A stretch of DNA of 64,000 bases from Winogradskyella sp. (GCF_013213835.1 NZ_JABSSU010000004.1:496001-560000), one strand, 5' to 3'. Counted from the stretch's first letter, positions 45,096 through 55,829 are shown. The notes: generated by a model from the sequence alone, not told the origin. Numbers and translations: made by a program.

Positions 45096-47828
45096 ATGGC
45101 TCAAATAAGAATTAATAAAGTATTAAGGGAACTCAATATCTCACTAGATCGTGCTGTGGATTTCTTAGAATCCAAAGGCATCGAGATAGAGAAAAGTCCT
45201 AATACAAAAATTTCGCAAGAAGTTTATGATACATTATCTGATGAATTTCAGACAGATGCTTCTAAACGCGAAAAAGCACAAGAGGTAAGTGAAGCAAAGC
45301 TAAAAGAGAAAGAGCAGCTTCGCGAACAACGCGAACGCGAGATTGAAGAAAAGGAAAAAATTGAAGCCGCAAAGGAGACTGTAGTTAAAGCTAAAGCTGC
45401 TTTAAGCGGACCAAAGCAAATAGGTAAAATAGATCTAGATAAGCCTAAAGCTGCCTCAAAACCTGAAGTTAAAGAGGAAAAGAAAGTAGAGCCGCAACCT
45501 AAAAAAGAGGTTGTTGCTAAAGTAGAAAAACCAAAAGTGGTTGAGCCAAAATCTGTTGAGACAGTTCAAGAGGTAAAAGAGGTAAAACAACCTGAGGTTA
45601 AAGCAGAAAAGCCTGCTGAAAAAACTACTGAGAAACCTGCTGAAGAACCTGAAACAGGAACGCTTAAGACAAAATATCAAAAACTTACTGGACCTGTAAC
45701 AACAGGTAAAAAGATAGATCTCTCTCAGTTCAATAAGCCTAAAAAGAAGAAAGAGGAGAAAAAACCAGCAGCAAATGCTACTAACGACGGCAACAAAAGA
45801 AAAAGACGTCGTATTAGTAAAGGTGGTAATGATGGTGGTGGAAGACCAAACTTTGATAATAGAAGAGGTAATCAAAAAGGACGTGGTAATAATAATAGAC
45901 CAAAAGTCGTTAAGGAAGAGCCAAGTGAAGAAGAAGTACAAAAGCAAGTAAGAGAAACACTTGAAAAACTTCAAGGTAAATCAAATAAAGGTAGAGGAGC
46001 TAAAAACCGTCGTGAAAAAAGAGATCGACATAGAGAGCAGTCTGAAAAAGAGCTACAAGCGGAAGCAGCAGAAAGTAAAATCCTAAAGGTTACTGAGTTT
46101 GTAACTGTTAGTGAAGTTGCTACAATGATGGATGTTGGAGTAACTCAAGTAATTTCAGCATGTATGTCTCTTGGTATGATGGTAACGATGAACCAGAGAT
46201 TAGATGCAGAAACGCTTTCTATTGTTGCTGATGAGTTTGGTTATCAAGTGGAATTTGTAACCGCTGATATTGAAGAATCAATTGAAGAGGTTGAAGATAA
46301 ACCAGAAGATTTAAAACCACGTGCGCCGATTGTTACGGTAATGGGTCACGTTGATCACGGTAAAACATCATTATTAGATTACATCCGTGAAGAGAATGTA
46401 ATTGCTGGTGAATCAGGTGGAATTACACAGCATATTGGGGCTTATGGAGTTGAGTTATCAGATGGTCAAAAAATAGCATTCCTAGATACGCCAGGTCACG
46501 AGGCCTTTACAGCGATGCGTGCTCGTGGTGCTCAGGTTACGGATATTGCAATTATTGTGGTTGCTGCAGATGATGCCATTATGCCACAAACAAAAGAAGC
46601 AATTTCACATGCTCAAGCAGCTGGTGTACCAATTGTATTTGCAATTAACAAAATTGATAAGCCAGACGCTAATCCAGATAAGGTGAAAGAAGGTTTAGCA
46701 GCTATGAACTTATTGGTTGAAGATTGGGGTGGAAAAATTCAATCTCACGATATTTCAGCTAAATTTGGTACAGGTGTTAAAGAATTACTAGAAAAGGTAC
46801 TTCTAGAAGCTGAATTATTAGAACTTAAAGCTAATCCTACAAAACCAGCAGTTGGTACTGTAGTAGAAGCTTACTTAGATAAAGGTAGAGGTTATGTATC
46901 TACTATTTTAGTACAAGCAGGTACATTAAAAGTTGGAGATTACGTACTGGCAGGTAAAAACAGTGGTAAGGTTAAAGCGATGCACGATGAGCGTGGTAAT
47001 AACATCAAAGAGGCTGGCCCATCAACACCAGTGTCTATATTAGGATTAGATGGTGCACCACAAGCAGGTGATAAGTTCAATGTATTTGAGGACGAACGTG
47101 AAGCAAAACAAATTGCTGCGAAACGTACACAATTACAACGTGAGCAATCTGTGAGAACACAACGTCATATTACGCTTGATGAAATCGGAAGACGTATTGC
47201 TTTAGGTGATTTCCAAGAGCTTAATATCATTCTTAAAGGTGACGTGGATGGTTCTGTTGAAGCATTAACAGATTCATTCCAAAAGCTATCTACTGAAGAA
47301 ATTCAAGTAAATATTATCCATAAAGGAGTTGGTGCCATTACAGAAAGTGATGTGTTATTAGCTTCTGCATCAGATGCGATTATTGTAGGATTTAATGTGC
47401 GTCCTGTAGGAAATGCAAGAACAATAGCAGACAAAGAAGAAATAGATATCAGAACCTATTCTATCATCTATGATGCTATCAATGATCTTAAAGATGCAAT
47501 GGAAGGTATGTTGTCACCAGAAGTTAAAGAAGAAGTTACAGGTACAGCTGAGATTAGAGAAACATTTAAGATTTCTAAGATTGGAACCATTGCAGGTTGT
47601 ATGGTTACAAATGGTAAAATATTCAGAAACTCTGGTATACGTTTAATTAGAGATGGTGTCGTTGTGTTTACAGGTGAATTAGCATCTTTAAAACGTTTTA
47701 AAGACGATGTGAAAGAAGTTTCTAAAGGCTACGATTGTGGTATGCAAGTTAAAGGTTATAACGATATTAAAGAAGGCGATATAATTGAAGCATTCCAAGA
47801 AGTAGAAGTGAAGAAGACTCTGAAATAA
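45096..47828 (+). CDS. infB: translation initiation factor IF-2
   Basis: 910 residues. IF-2 is the GTPase that brings fMet-tRNA to the 30S subunit. An N-terminal IF2_N segment ([18 protein letters not shown]) is followed by a long Lys/Glu/Pro-rich and Gly/Arg/Asn-rich region (about 60-330), a second IF2_N, then the G domain with [17 protein letters not shown] and NKIDKPDAN, and C-terminal beta-barrel domains. Length is usual for Bacteroidota. A strong terminator follows. Confidence 0.98.
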   Translation: MAQIRINKVLRELNISLDRAVDFLESKGIEIEKSPNTKISQEVYDTLSDEFQTDASKREKAQEVSEAKLKEKEQLREQREREIEEKEKIEAAKETVVKAKAALSGPKQIGKIDLDKPKAASKPEVKEEKKVEPQPKKEVVAKVEKPKVVEPKSVETVQEVKEVKQPEVKAEKPAEKTTEKPAEEPETGTLKTKYQKLTGPVTTGKKIDLSQFNKPKKKKEEKKPAANATNDGNKRKRRRISKGGNDGGGRPNFDNRRGNQKGRGNNNRPKVVKEEPSEEEVQKQVRETLEKLQGKSNKGRGAKNRREKRDRHREQSEKELQAEAAESKILKVTEFVTVSEVATMMDVGVTQVISACMSLGMMVTMNQRLDAETLSIVADEFGYQVEFVTADIEESIEEVEDKPEDLKPRAPIVTVMGHVDHGKTSLLDYIREENVIAGESGGITQHIGAYGVELSDGQKIAFLDTPGHEAFTAMRARGAQVTDIAIIVVAADDAIMPQTKEAISHAQAAGVPIVFAINKIDKPDANPDKVKEGLAAMNLLVEDWGGKIQSHDISAKFGTGVKELLEKVLLEAELLELKANPTKPAVGTVVEAYLDKGRGYVSTILVQAGTLKVGDYVLAGKNSGKVKAMHDERGNNIKEAGPSTPVSILGLDGAPQAGDKFNVFEDEREAKQIAAKRTQLQREQSVRTQRHITLDEIGRRIALGDFQELNIILKGDVDGSVEALTDSFQKLSTEEIQVNIIHKGVGAITESDVLLASASDAIIVGFNVRPVGNARTIADKEEIDIRTYSIIYDAINDLKDAMEGMLSPEVKEEVTGTAEIRETFKISKIGTIAGCMVTNGKIFRNSGIRLIRDGVVVFTGELASLKRFKDDVKEVSKGYDCGMQVKGYNDIKEGDIIEAFQEVEVKKTLK

Positions 47829-47844
47829 CAGAACTATCGAACAT

Positions 47845-47876
47845 AAAAAAACCGACAAATTATTGTCGGTTTTTTT
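47845..47876. terminator. bidirectional terminator between infB and SPOR gene
   Basis: AAAAAACCGACAA-ATTA-TTGTCGGTTTTTTT forms a 9-pair core stem with A and T runs, 20 bases after infB. It can also stop the convergent SPOR gene. Confidence 0.92.
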
Positions 47877-47895
47877 ATGTCTATTCGGAACGGTT

Positions 47896-48282
47896 TTATT
47901 TACTTTTTTCTACTTTGGGCTGAAAAATAATGGCGTTCATATAATCTTTTTTGATTTTCGCTAGAGCTCTGTCAGCTTCAAGCCTCGTTGCAAAATTACC
48001 AACCCACACTTTGTAGTTTGGTGTGTTCCAAACAATTTCCACTGGCCAATCTTGATAAGTGTTTAAGAAATTCATTTTTTCACGTTGGGCCTTGTCAGGA
48101 TCAATACTCTGGTAAACTTGAATTTTGTATAACTTATTGGTCTTCAAATCTTTCTTGTACTCGATCAATTTGTCTATCTCTTTATCCTGATCAATTTTAA
48201 CATTTCCCTCTTGAGCATTTAACGAAAAGAAACAGATTGATAAGAGAAAAATAAAGCTTAAATGTTTGATATTTAGTGCCAT
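47896..48282 (-). CDS. small exported SPOR-domain protein
   Basis: 128 residues. Signal peptide about 1-23 (ending SLNAQ). The C-terminal part (about 48-123) is a SPOR-like domain: YKIQVYQSIDPDKAQREKM, then VWNTPNYKVWVGNFATRLEADRALAKIKKDY. SPOR domains bind denuded peptidoglycan glycans, often at the division septum, but small free SPOR proteins in Bacteroidota lack known roles. A good promoter lies at 48300-48327. Confidence 0.85.
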   Translation of the reverse strand: MALNIKHLSFIFLLSICFFSLNAQEGNVKIDQDKEIDKLIEYKKDLKTNKLYKIQVYQSIDPDKAQREKMNFLNTYQDWPVEIVWNTPNYKVWVGNFATRLEADRALAKIKKDYMNAIIFQPKVEKSK

Positions 48283-48299
48283 TCTATTAGATTTTTTTA

Positions 48300-48327
48300 C
48301 AAAGGTATATTATAAAACGATATTCAA
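48300..48327 (-). promoter_or_regulatory. promoter of the SPOR gene
   Basis: Minus strand TTG (48327-48325), 17 bases, then TACCTTTG (48307-48300). A full consensus match, 18 bases before the ATG. Confidence 0.72.
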
Positions 48328-48403
48328 AATAAAATCTTATTTAGAATAATTATAAATTGATTATTAACACTTCATTAGCATTTCGAAAATCGACTTTATA
48401 TCT

Positions 48404-48411
48404 TACTTTTG
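48404..48411 (+). promoter_or_regulatory. -7 element for the act-cox operon
   Basis: TACTTTTG matches TAnnTTTG. It is 37 bases before the upstream in-frame ATG (48448) and 82 before the preferred start (48493). No clear -33 TTG. Confidence 0.5.
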
Positions 48412-48492
48412 CGAGAGTTTTTATAAACATGATTTTAGTCATATTTCATGAAAAAATCATACCAAAGTTTAGACGATAATTATCTTTATAAT

Positions 48493-49773
48493 ATGAAACA
48501 CGTTATCAACCGTACTATAAGCTCCAAATTGTTGAGTTTCGGTTTTATGCTATTTCTTACGTTTTCAATTTCACTAAATGCTCAAGACGGCGATCCAGTA
48601 AACGGAAAAAATCTGTTTAATGCCAATTGTGCTGCATGTCATAAGTTAGATAAGGACATGACTGGTCCAATGCTTCGTAATGTTGAGATGAGATTGGCTA
48701 ATGAAGAAGGATTGGATAGAGAGTGGCTTAATGCATGGATTCGTAACAGTTCTGCTTTAATTAAATCTGGTGATGCTTACGCAAACAAGGTTTATAATGC
48801 ATGGAACAAAACAGCGATGACTGCTTTTCCTCAATTGAGTGATCAAGATATTTCGGACATCTTAGCTTATACTGCACAGCCAAAACCTCCTGCTCCAGAA
48901 CCTGTGGCTGGGGTTGTTGCTCAGCCAGCTGAACAAGGTATTGGTCAGGAATTAATCTTAGGTGCATTAGCAGTTTTATTTGGTTTATTGGCAATGGCTT
49001 TAATTTTAGTGAAGCGCACTTTAAATCGTTTTGCAGAAGCTAAAGGCTTAGATGTTTCTGAAGTAAAGCGCAAACCAATTTGGAAAGCATTTGTAGAGAA
49101 CCAATTCTTAATGTTAGTCACAGCAATTTTCTTTTTACTTGCAAGTGGGTATTTCGCGTATGGTTATTTTATGCAGGTTGGTATAGATCAAGGTTATGAA
49201 CCAGTTCAACCAATTCATTATTCACATAGAATACATGCTGGTGTAAATGAAATTGACTGTAAATATTGTCACTCTTCGGCAAGAGTGAGTAAGCATTCTG
49301 GGATTCCATCTTTAAATGTGTGTATGAATTGTCACAAGTCAATTGGTGAAGTTTCTGAGACAACTTTAGCTGAAGGAAAAGAGTATGGTGTTGATTACAA
49401 TGCTGAGATTCAAAAATTATATGATGCTGTAGGTTGGGATGGTAGAGCTTACACAGGTGAAACGAAGCCTGTAAAGTGGATACGTATTCATAACTTACCA
49501 GATTTCGCATATTTCAATCACTCACAGCACGTTTCTGTTGCAGGTGTAGAATGTCAAACATGTCACGGTCCTGTAGAGGAAATGGAAGTATTGTATCAGC
49601 ATGCGCCATTAACAATGGGATGGTGTATTAACTGTCATAGAGAAACAGAGGTGAATGTGAAGGATAATGAATATTATGCTAAAATTCATGAAGAACTTTC
49701 TAAGAAGTATGGTGTAGAGAAATTGACTGCTGCACAGATGGGTGGATTAGAATGTGGTAAGTGTCATTATTAA
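48493..49773 (+). CDS. actA: alternative complex III subunit ActA, multihaem cytochrome c
   Basis: 426 residues from ATG 48493, which gives a normal signal peptide (MKHVINRTISSKLL...SLNAQ); ATG 48448 adds 15 polar residues and is less likely. An N-terminal class I cytochrome c domain (CAACH) is followed by a membrane helix, then a second membrane helix and a pentahaem domain with CKYCH, CMNCH, CQTCH, CINCH and CGKCH: six CxxCH in all. ActA takes electrons from the iron-sulfur subunit in the periplasm. The fused monohaem domain is an addition to the standard pentahaem ActA. Confidence 0.93.
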   Translation: MKHVINRTISSKLLSFGFMLFLTFSISLNAQDGDPVNGKNLFNANCAACHKLDKDMTGPMLRNVEMRLANEEGLDREWLNAWIRNSSALIKSGDAYANKVYNAWNKTAMTAFPQLSDQDISDILAYTAQPKPPAPEPVAGVVAQPAEQGIGQELILGALAVLFGLLAMALILVKRTLNRFAEAKGLDVSEVKRKPIWKAFVENQFLMLVTAIFFLLASGYFAYGYFMQVGIDQGYEPVQPIHYSHRIHAGVNEIDCKYCHSSARVSKHSGIPSLNVCMNCHKSIGEVSETTLAEGKEYGVDYNAEIQKLYDAVGWDGRAYTGETKPVKWIRIHNLPDFAYFNHSQHVSVAGVECQTCHGPVEEMEVLYQHAPLTMGWCINCHRETEVNVKDNEYYAKIHEELSKKYGVEKLTAAQMGGLECGKCHY

Positions 49774-49834
49774 AAGAATGTTATTGTTGGTTAAGATTAT
49801 CTGAGCTAACATCACAATAAATTAAACAAAGAAT

Positions 49835-52800
49835 ATGTCATCAAACAAGAAATACTGGAAAAGTGTTGAAGAGCTAAACGAAAACAGCTCTATTGTTGAG
49901 ACGCTAAGACAAAATGAGTTTGTAGAAGAAATTCCAACAGATGAGTTTTTGGGTGATAAAGAGACTTTAGAGTCGTCTTCTACATCGCGTCGTGATTTCT
50001 TAAAGTACGTAGGGTTTAGTACGGCTGCTGCCTCATTAGCTGCTTGTGAAGGTCCTGTGATTAAATCAATTCCTTATGTAAACCAACCAACGGAAATTAT
50101 TCCAGGTGTTGCTAATTACTATGCGACTACTGTTGCTGATGGTTTTGATTTTGCTAGTATTTTAGTTAAAACAAGAGAAGGTCGTCCTATAAAAATTGAG
50201 AACAATACAGATGCTGTAACTAACGGAACAGCTAATGCTAGAGTTCATGCTTCTATCTTAGGATTATATGATAATCTTAGGGTAAAGGCACCAATGAAAG
50301 GTGGTAAAGATATCTCTTGGGATACTTTTATGTCTGAAACCACTTCTAAGTTAAGTGGTCTTGGTGACAAACAAATCGTATTCTTAACGTCTACAATTCC
50401 TAGTCCATCAACTGCGAAATTAGTTGGTGAGTTTTCTGAGAAGTATGTTAATGTTAAGCATGTTACTTATGATGCGATTTCAGAATCAGCAACATTAGAC
50501 GCTTACGAAGCTAAATATGGTACACGCGGCATGGCAAATTACGATTTGTCAAAAGCAATGACTATAGTTTCTGTTGGTGCTGATTTTATTGGAGACTGGC
50601 AAGGTGGAGGATTCGATGCTGGCTATGCAAAGAACCGTGTTCCTGAGCAAGGAAAAATGTCTAGGCATATTCAATTTGAATCTAATATGTCACTTTCTGG
50701 TGCAAACGCGGATAAACGTGTGCCGTTAAAACCAAGTGAACAACGTTTAGCTTTAGCTAAATTATATAGCTACGTTACTGGTAATTCAGTAGGTGGCGCA
50801 AAACTTTCTGAAGGATTAGATGCGGCTGTTAAATCTGCAGCTAAACAATTAAAGAAAGCAGGTAGTAATGGTGTAGTAATGACTGGTATTCAGGATGTGA
50901 ATGCTCAGACAGTTGCTTTAGAGATTAATGAATATTTAAACTCTAAAGCGTTCGACGCTAAGACTACAGTTAAGACAAGACAAGGTAACGATAAAGCTGT
51001 AATGCAGTTAATTGCTGATATGAAAGCTGGTAAGGTTGGTGCACTTATTATGAATGGTGTTAACCCAATGTATACTTTACCTAATTCAGCTGATTTTTCT
51101 GAAGGATTAAAGAAAACAGAATTATCTATTGCTTTCTCAATGAAGCAAGACGAAACTTCTGTTAATGCAGAATATATTGCTGCATTACCTCATAGTTTAG
51201 AATCTTGGGGTGATTTCGAATTTAAAGCTAGTCACTATTCAATGATGCAGCCAACAATTCGTCCATTATTTGATACAAAACAATTCCAAGATGTGCTTTT
51301 AGCGTGGAATGGAAATGATACTTTATATAGAGATTATATTAAAGAAACGTGGGAAGCTGATATATTAAATGGTGAGTCATTTAATAAAGCGATCCAAGAT
51401 GGTGTTTATGTAGGAATACCTTCAGAAGGAATTATGGCAGAGAATGTAACTGCGGAAACTGAAGAAGAAACTACAGAAGCACCAAGAAGTAATGCAGCTA
51501 CTGCATTAGCATCATCGACTAAAGTTGGTGCTATGGAGTTGACATTATATACTAAAACAGGAATGGGTGATGGTCAACAAGCTAACAACCCATGGTTACA
51601 AGAATTCCCAGATCCAATTACTAGAACGTCATGGGATAACTATGTAACTGTTTCTAGAGCTGATGCCGAAGCAAAAGGATTAATTAATGAGAATGTTGCA
51701 AATGGTGGACTGAATGGTAGCTATGCTAATGTTACTGTTAATGGCGTGACTGTAGAGAACGTTCCGGTTTTAATTCAACCAGGTCAGGCAAAAGGATCTG
51801 TTGGTTTATCATTTGGTTATGGTAGAACCGCAGATGGTCTTAAAGAGGAAATGAAAACGGGTGTTAACGCTTATCCATTATACCAAAACTTTAGCGCTGT
51901 TCAAGAAGTTTCTATTGAGAAAACTTCAGGTACACATGAGTTTGCTTGTGTTCAGTTACACAATACGTTAATGGGTCGTGGAGACATCATTAAAGAAACT
52001 TCATTAGAGGTTTTCAATACAAAAGATAAGCATATTTGGAATGAAACTCCGGTAGTTTCATTAGATCACGTTGAGACTCCTGTGACATCTCCGGATGTTG
52101 ATCTTTGGGATTCTTTTGATCGTTCTGTAGGGCACCACTTCAATTTATCGATTGACTTAAATGCTTGTACAGGATGTGGTGCTTGTGTTATTGCTTGTCA
52201 TGCAGAAAATAACGTGCCAGTAGTTGGTAAAACTGAAATGAGACGTAGCCGCGACATGCACTGGTTACGTATCGATAGATATTATTCTTCTCAAGATTCA
52301 TTCGAAGGAGATAATGATAAAAAAGATAATATTTCTGGTTTAGGAAGCTCATTAAGTGAGTTCGGTGAAATGGAAAGTCCAGCGGATAATCCGCAAGTAG
52401 CATTCCAACCAGTAATGTGTCAGCACTGTAACCATGCACCTTGTGAAACAGTTTGTCCTGTAGCGGCGACATCACATGGTCGTCAAGGTCAAAACCACAT
52501 GGCATATAACCGTTGTGTAGGTACACGTTACTGTGCAAATAACTGTCCTTATAAAGTGCGTCGTTTTAACTGGTTCTTATATAGCCAAAACGATGAGTTT
52601 GATTACTACATGAATGATGACTTAGGTCGTATGGTATTAAACCCAGACGTTACTGTAAGATCTCGTGGTGTAATGGAGAAATGTTCTATGTGTATTCAAA
52701 TGACGCAAAAAACAATCCTTGATGCTAAGCGCGATGGTAGACCTGTGAATAAGGATGAATTTAAGACGGCTTGTTCTGCTGCTTGTTCTAGTGGAGCAAT

Positions 52801-52942
52801 GACGTTTGGAGATGTTAATAATGAAGAGGATAAGATTACAGAATTAGTAAACGATGATAGAGCGTACCACTTATTAGAGCACGTTGGTGTAAAACCAAAT
52901 GTGGTTTATCAAACGAAAGTACGTAATACATCAGAAGCATAA
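49835..52942 (+). CDS. actB: alternative complex III subunit ActB, molybdopterin-like/iron-sulfur protein
   Basis: 1035 residues. A twin-arginine motif SRRDFLKYVGF (Arg52-Arg53) and a Cys71 in SLAACEG suggest Tat export and possibly a lipid anchor. The first 750 residues resemble molybdopterin oxidoreductases but serve structure, since ActB is not known to bind the cofactor. The C-terminal part binds Fe-S clusters: C778TGCGACVIAC, CQHCNHAPCETVCP, CVGTRYCANNCP and CSMCIQM with CSAACSSGAM. It links quinol oxidation in ActC/ActF to the haems of ActA. Confidence 0.96.
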   Translation: MSSNKKYWKSVEELNENSSIVETLRQNEFVEEIPTDEFLGDKETLESSSTSRRDFLKYVGFSTAAASLAACEGPVIKSIPYVNQPTEIIPGVANYYATTVADGFDFASILVKTREGRPIKIENNTDAVTNGTANARVHASILGLYDNLRVKAPMKGGKDISWDTFMSETTSKLSGLGDKQIVFLTSTIPSPSTAKLVGEFSEKYVNVKHVTYDAISESATLDAYEAKYGTRGMANYDLSKAMTIVSVGADFIGDWQGGGFDAGYAKNRVPEQGKMSRHIQFESNMSLSGANADKRVPLKPSEQRLALAKLYSYVTGNSVGGAKLSEGLDAAVKSAAKQLKKAGSNGVVMTGIQDVNAQTVALEINEYLNSKAFDAKTTVKTRQGNDKAVMQLIADMKAGKVGALIMNGVNPMYTLPNSADFSEGLKKTELSIAFSMKQDETSVNAEYIAALPHSLESWGDFEFKASHYSMMQPTIRPLFDTKQFQDVLLAWNGNDTLYRDYIKETWEADILNGESFNKAIQDGVYVGIPSEGIMAENVTAETEEETTEAPRSNAATALASSTKVGAMELTLYTKTGMGDGQQANNPWLQEFPDPITRTSWDNYVTVSRADAEAKGLINENVANGGLNGSYANVTVNGVTVENVPVLIQPGQAKGSVGLSFGYGRTADGLKEEMKTGVNAYPLYQNFSAVQEVSIEKTSGTHEFACVQLHNTLMGRGDIIKETSLEVFNTKDKHIWNETPVVSLDHVETPVTSPDVDLWDSFDRSVGHHFNLSIDLNACTGCGACVIACHAENNVPVVGKTEMRRSRDMHWLRIDRYYSSQDSFEGDNDKKDNISGLGSSLSEFGEMESPADNPQVAFQPVMCQHCNHAPCETVCPVAATSHGRQGQNHMAYNRCVGTRYCANNCPYKVRRFNWFLYSQNDEFDYYMNDDLGRMVLNPDVTVRSRGVMEKCSMCIQMTQKTILDAKRDGRPVNKDEFKTACSAACSSGAMTFGDVNNEEDKITELVNDDRAYHLLEHVGVKPNVVYQTKVRNTSEA

Positions 52943-52972
52943 ATTAAAAATTAAAGAATCAATTATATAATT

Positions 52973-54706
52973 ATGGCGTCTCATTACGAAGCACCTATTA
53001 GAAGACCTTTAGTTACTGGAGAAAAATCGTATCACGATGTTACTTTAGACGTAGTAAAACCAGTTGAAGGCAAAGCTAACAAAGCGTGGTGGATTGTTTT
53101 TAGCATCTCTTTGGTAGCATTCCTTTGGGGAATAGGTTGTATTATTTATACTGTATCAACAGGTATTGGAGTTTGGGGTCTTAATAAGACTGTAAACTGG
53201 GCTTGGGATATTACTAACTTCGTTTGGTGGGTTGGTATTGGTCACGCAGGTACACTAATTTCAGCAGTACTATTATTATTCCGTCAAAAATGGAGAATGG
53301 CAATTAACCGTTCTGCGGAAGCAATGACCATTTTCTCGGTAGTTCAGGCAGGTTTATTCCCAATCATTCACATGGGTCGTCCATGGTTAGCATATTGGGT
53401 ATTACCAATTCCAAACCAATTTGGTTCGTTATGGGTAAACTTTAACTCACCATTACTGTGGGACGTATTCGCGATTTCTACATATTTATCTGTGTCATTA
53501 GTATTCTGGTGGACAGGTTTATTACCAGATTTCGCAATGATTAGAGATAGAGCTGTAAAACCTTTCCAAAAGAAAATCTATGCGTTATTAAGTTTCGGGT
53601 GGTCTGGTAGAGCAAAAGATTGGCAACGATTTGAAGAAGTGTCTTTAGTATTAGCTGGTTTAGCAACACCACTTGTACTTTCTGTACATACCATTGTATC
53701 GTTTGACTTCGCGACGTCTGTAATTCCAGGTTGGCATACAACTATTTTTCCACCGTACTTCGTTGCAGGTGCTATTTTCTCAGGATTCGCAATGGTAAAC
53801 ACGCTTCTTATTATTATGAGAAAAGTGTGTAACCTAGAAGACTATATTACAGTACAGCACATCGAATTAATGAACATTGTAATTATGATTACAGGTTCTA
53901 TCGTAGGTGTAGCTTATATTACTGAGTTATTCATCGCTTGGTACTCTGGTGTAGAGTATGAACAGTATGCATTCTTAAACAGAGCAACTGGCCCTTACTG
54001 GTGGGCATACTGGGCAATGATGACTTGTAACGTATTCTCTCCACAGTTTATGTGGTTTAAGAAACTAAGAACAAGTATAATGTTCTCTTTCTTTATTTCT
54101 ATCGTAGTAAACATAGGTATGTGGTTTGAGCGTTTCGTAATTATCGTAACTTCTTTACACAGAGATTACTTACCGTCTTCTTGGACAATGTTCTCACCAA
54201 CATTCGTTGATATAGGAATCTTTATCGGTACAATTGGCTTCTTCTTTGTGTTATTCTTATTGTACTCTCGTACGTTCCCAGTAATCGCTCAAGCGGAGGT
54301 TAAGACGATTTTAAAGTCTTCTGGTGAGCGTTACAAGAATATCAGAGAAAGAGGAGATAGCTTAGTCGGAACAGGTGCAGATGAAAGAACGTCGAATCCT
54401 TTAGCAATTGCGGAAACAAAGACTGAAAGTGCTTCATCAGACAATACTGAAAAACTCAATTCATTATTTGAAGGTATTGGTAAGTTTGACGCTGAGACAC
54501 AAACTGCAGATGACTTAAAGGTTATCAACGGTATTGGTCCTAAAATGGAAGAAGTACTTAATAGCATTGGTATATTTACTTATTTACAGGTAAGTAAGAT
54601 GACGAAAAAAGAATACGACTTGTTAGATGCCATTACGGGTTCTTTCCCAGGAAGAGCAGAACGTGATGATTGGTCAGGACAAGCTAAGAATTTATTAAAC
54701 AACTAA
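52973..54706 (+). CDS. actC: alternative complex III subunit ActC (NrfD-like) with C-terminal HhH domain
   Basis: 577 residues. About ten membrane helices in residues 30-450 form the NrfD/PsrC-like quinol-binding module, including GHAGTLISAVLLLFRQKWR and HMGRPWLAYW. After a loop of about 60 polar residues, 513-577 form a helix-hairpin-helix domain: LKVINGIGPKMEEVLNSIGI, then FPGRAERDDWSGQAK. That domain is usually seen on soluble proteins and is not part of classical ActC. It lies 30 bases after actB. Confidence 0.94.
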   Translation: MASHYEAPIRRPLVTGEKSYHDVTLDVVKPVEGKANKAWWIVFSISLVAFLWGIGCIIYTVSTGIGVWGLNKTVNWAWDITNFVWWVGIGHAGTLISAVLLLFRQKWRMAINRSAEAMTIFSVVQAGLFPIIHMGRPWLAYWVLPIPNQFGSLWVNFNSPLLWDVFAISTYLSVSLVFWWTGLLPDFAMIRDRAVKPFQKKIYALLSFGWSGRAKDWQRFEEVSLVLAGLATPLVLSVHTIVSFDFATSVIPGWHTTIFPPYFVAGAIFSGFAMVNTLLIIMRKVCNLEDYITVQHIELMNIVIMITGSIVGVAYITELFIAWYSGVEYEQYAFLNRATGPYWWAYWAMMTCNVFSPQFMWFKKLRTSIMFSFFISIVVNIGMWFERFVIIVTSLHRDYLPSSWTMFSPTFVDIGIFIGTIGFFFVLFLLYSRTFPVIAQAEVKTILKSSGERYKNIRERGDSLVGTGADERTSNPLAIAETKTESASSDNTEKLNSLFEGIGKFDAETQTADDLKVINGIGPKMEEVLNSIGIFTYLQVSKMTKKEYDLLDAITGSFPGRAERDDWSGQAKNLLNN

Positions 54707-54714
54707 TATAGTAT

Positions 54715-55254
54715 ATGGAAGCTTCAAAGGTAATTCATGCTATTTATACAGACGATGATGTATTAATGTCTGCTGTTAAGAAAGTAAAAGCAGAAAAGCA
54801 TCACATCGAAGAAATATATACACCTTTTCCAGTTCATGGATTAGACAAAGCTATGGGCTTGGCCCCAACGCGTATTGCAATTGCATCATTTTTATATGGA
54901 TGTGTTGGATTAACGGTTGCTATTGTAATGATGAATTTCATTATGATTGAAGATTGGCCTCAAGACATTGGTGGTAAACCAAGTTTTAGCTACCTAGAGA
55001 ACATGCCTGCGTTTGTGCCAATTATGTTTGAGCTCACCGTGTTTTTTGCGGCTCACTTAATGGTAATTACTTTTTATTTAAGAAGTAGAATGTGGCCATT
55101 CAAAAAAGCTGAAAACCCTGATCCTAGAACAACAGATGACCATTTTTTAATGGAAATAGCTCTACATAATAATGAAAGTGAATTAACATCATTGTTACAA
55201 GAAACAGGCGCTGTTGAAATAAATATAGTTGATAAAGACGAAGAAGCACATTAA
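54715..55254 (+). CDS. actD: alternative complex III subunit ActD (DUF3341)
   Basis: 179 residues. DUF3341 family: a cytoplasmic N-terminal domain (YTDDDVLMSAVKKVKAEKH, EEIYTPFPVHGLDKAMGL) followed by two membrane helices (about 58-80 and 100-122). ActD is a membrane subunit with structural role. It starts 8 bases after actC and ends 1 base before actE, so all are co-translated. Confidence 0.95.
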   Translation: MEASKVIHAIYTDDDVLMSAVKKVKAEKHHIEEIYTPFPVHGLDKAMGLAPTRIAIASFLYGCVGLTVAIVMMNFIMIEDWPQDIGGKPSFSYLENMPAFVPIMFELTVFFAAHLMVITFYLRSRMWPFKKAENPDPRTTDDHFLMEIALHNNESELTSLLQETGAVEINIVDKDEEAH

Positions 55255-55255
55255 T

Positions 55256-55807
55256 ATGAAGACAGCTTTAAAATATATATCAGTACTAGTACTTTTAGTA
55301 GGTTTTGTGTCCTGTCAAAAGAATTCAAGACCAAACTATCAATACATGCCTAACATGTATCAACCTGTTGGCTATGAGGCTTACCAAGAATCTGATGCCT
55401 TCTCAAATGGAGTTGAAGCACAACTTCCGGCAGAAGGTACAATTCCAAGAGGCGATTTTTTACCTTTCGATTATGAGAATACAACAGAAGGTTATGATTT
55501 GGCTAAAGCAGAGTTAAAAAGTCCTTTAGATTCTACCCAAGTAGATTTAGAAAATGGTAAAGAAATGTACGAAATTTATTGTGCAATATGTCATGGTAAA
55601 AAAGGTGCTGGAATGGGAACCCTGGCAAAGAAAGAGTTAATTATACCAGGAAGCTACGCGGCTAAGGATATTACAACAGGAAGTATTTATCATACAATTT
55701 ATTACGGTAAGAATTCGATGGGTTCTTATGCTAATCAATTAAATGAGAACGAACGTTGGCAGGTTGTTGCTTATGTTGAAAAATTAAAAGCAGACTTAAC
55801 TAAGTAA
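55256..55807 (+). CDS. actE: alternative complex III subunit ActE, monohaem cytochrome c lipoprotein
   Basis: 183 residues from ATG 55256. A TTG nine codons upstream, inside actD, was rejected as it would place a polar stretch before the lipoprotein signal. Lipobox GFVSC at about residues 17-21 predicts a periplasm-facing lipoprotein. The cytochrome c domain (about 95-180) has one haem motif CAICHG, with a later Met in the GKNSMGSY stretch as possible axial ligand. It accepts electrons from ActA. Confidence 0.94.
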   Translation: MKTALKYISVLVLLVGFVSCQKNSRPNYQYMPNMYQPVGYEAYQESDAFSNGVEAQLPAEGTIPRGDFLPFDYENTTEGYDLAKAELKSPLDSTQVDLENGKEMYEIYCAICHGKKGAGMGTLAKKELIIPGSYAAKDITTGSIYHTIYYGKNSMGSYANQLNENERWQVVAYVEKLKADLTK

Positions 55808-55829
55808 GGTTTAGATAAAGATTATATAG

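Noticed and set aside
45456..45974. Long minus-strand open frame opposite infB
   Set aside because: It is Phe/Leu/Ser-rich and mirrors the Lys/Glu-rich low-complexity part of IF-2; a codon-bias shadow.
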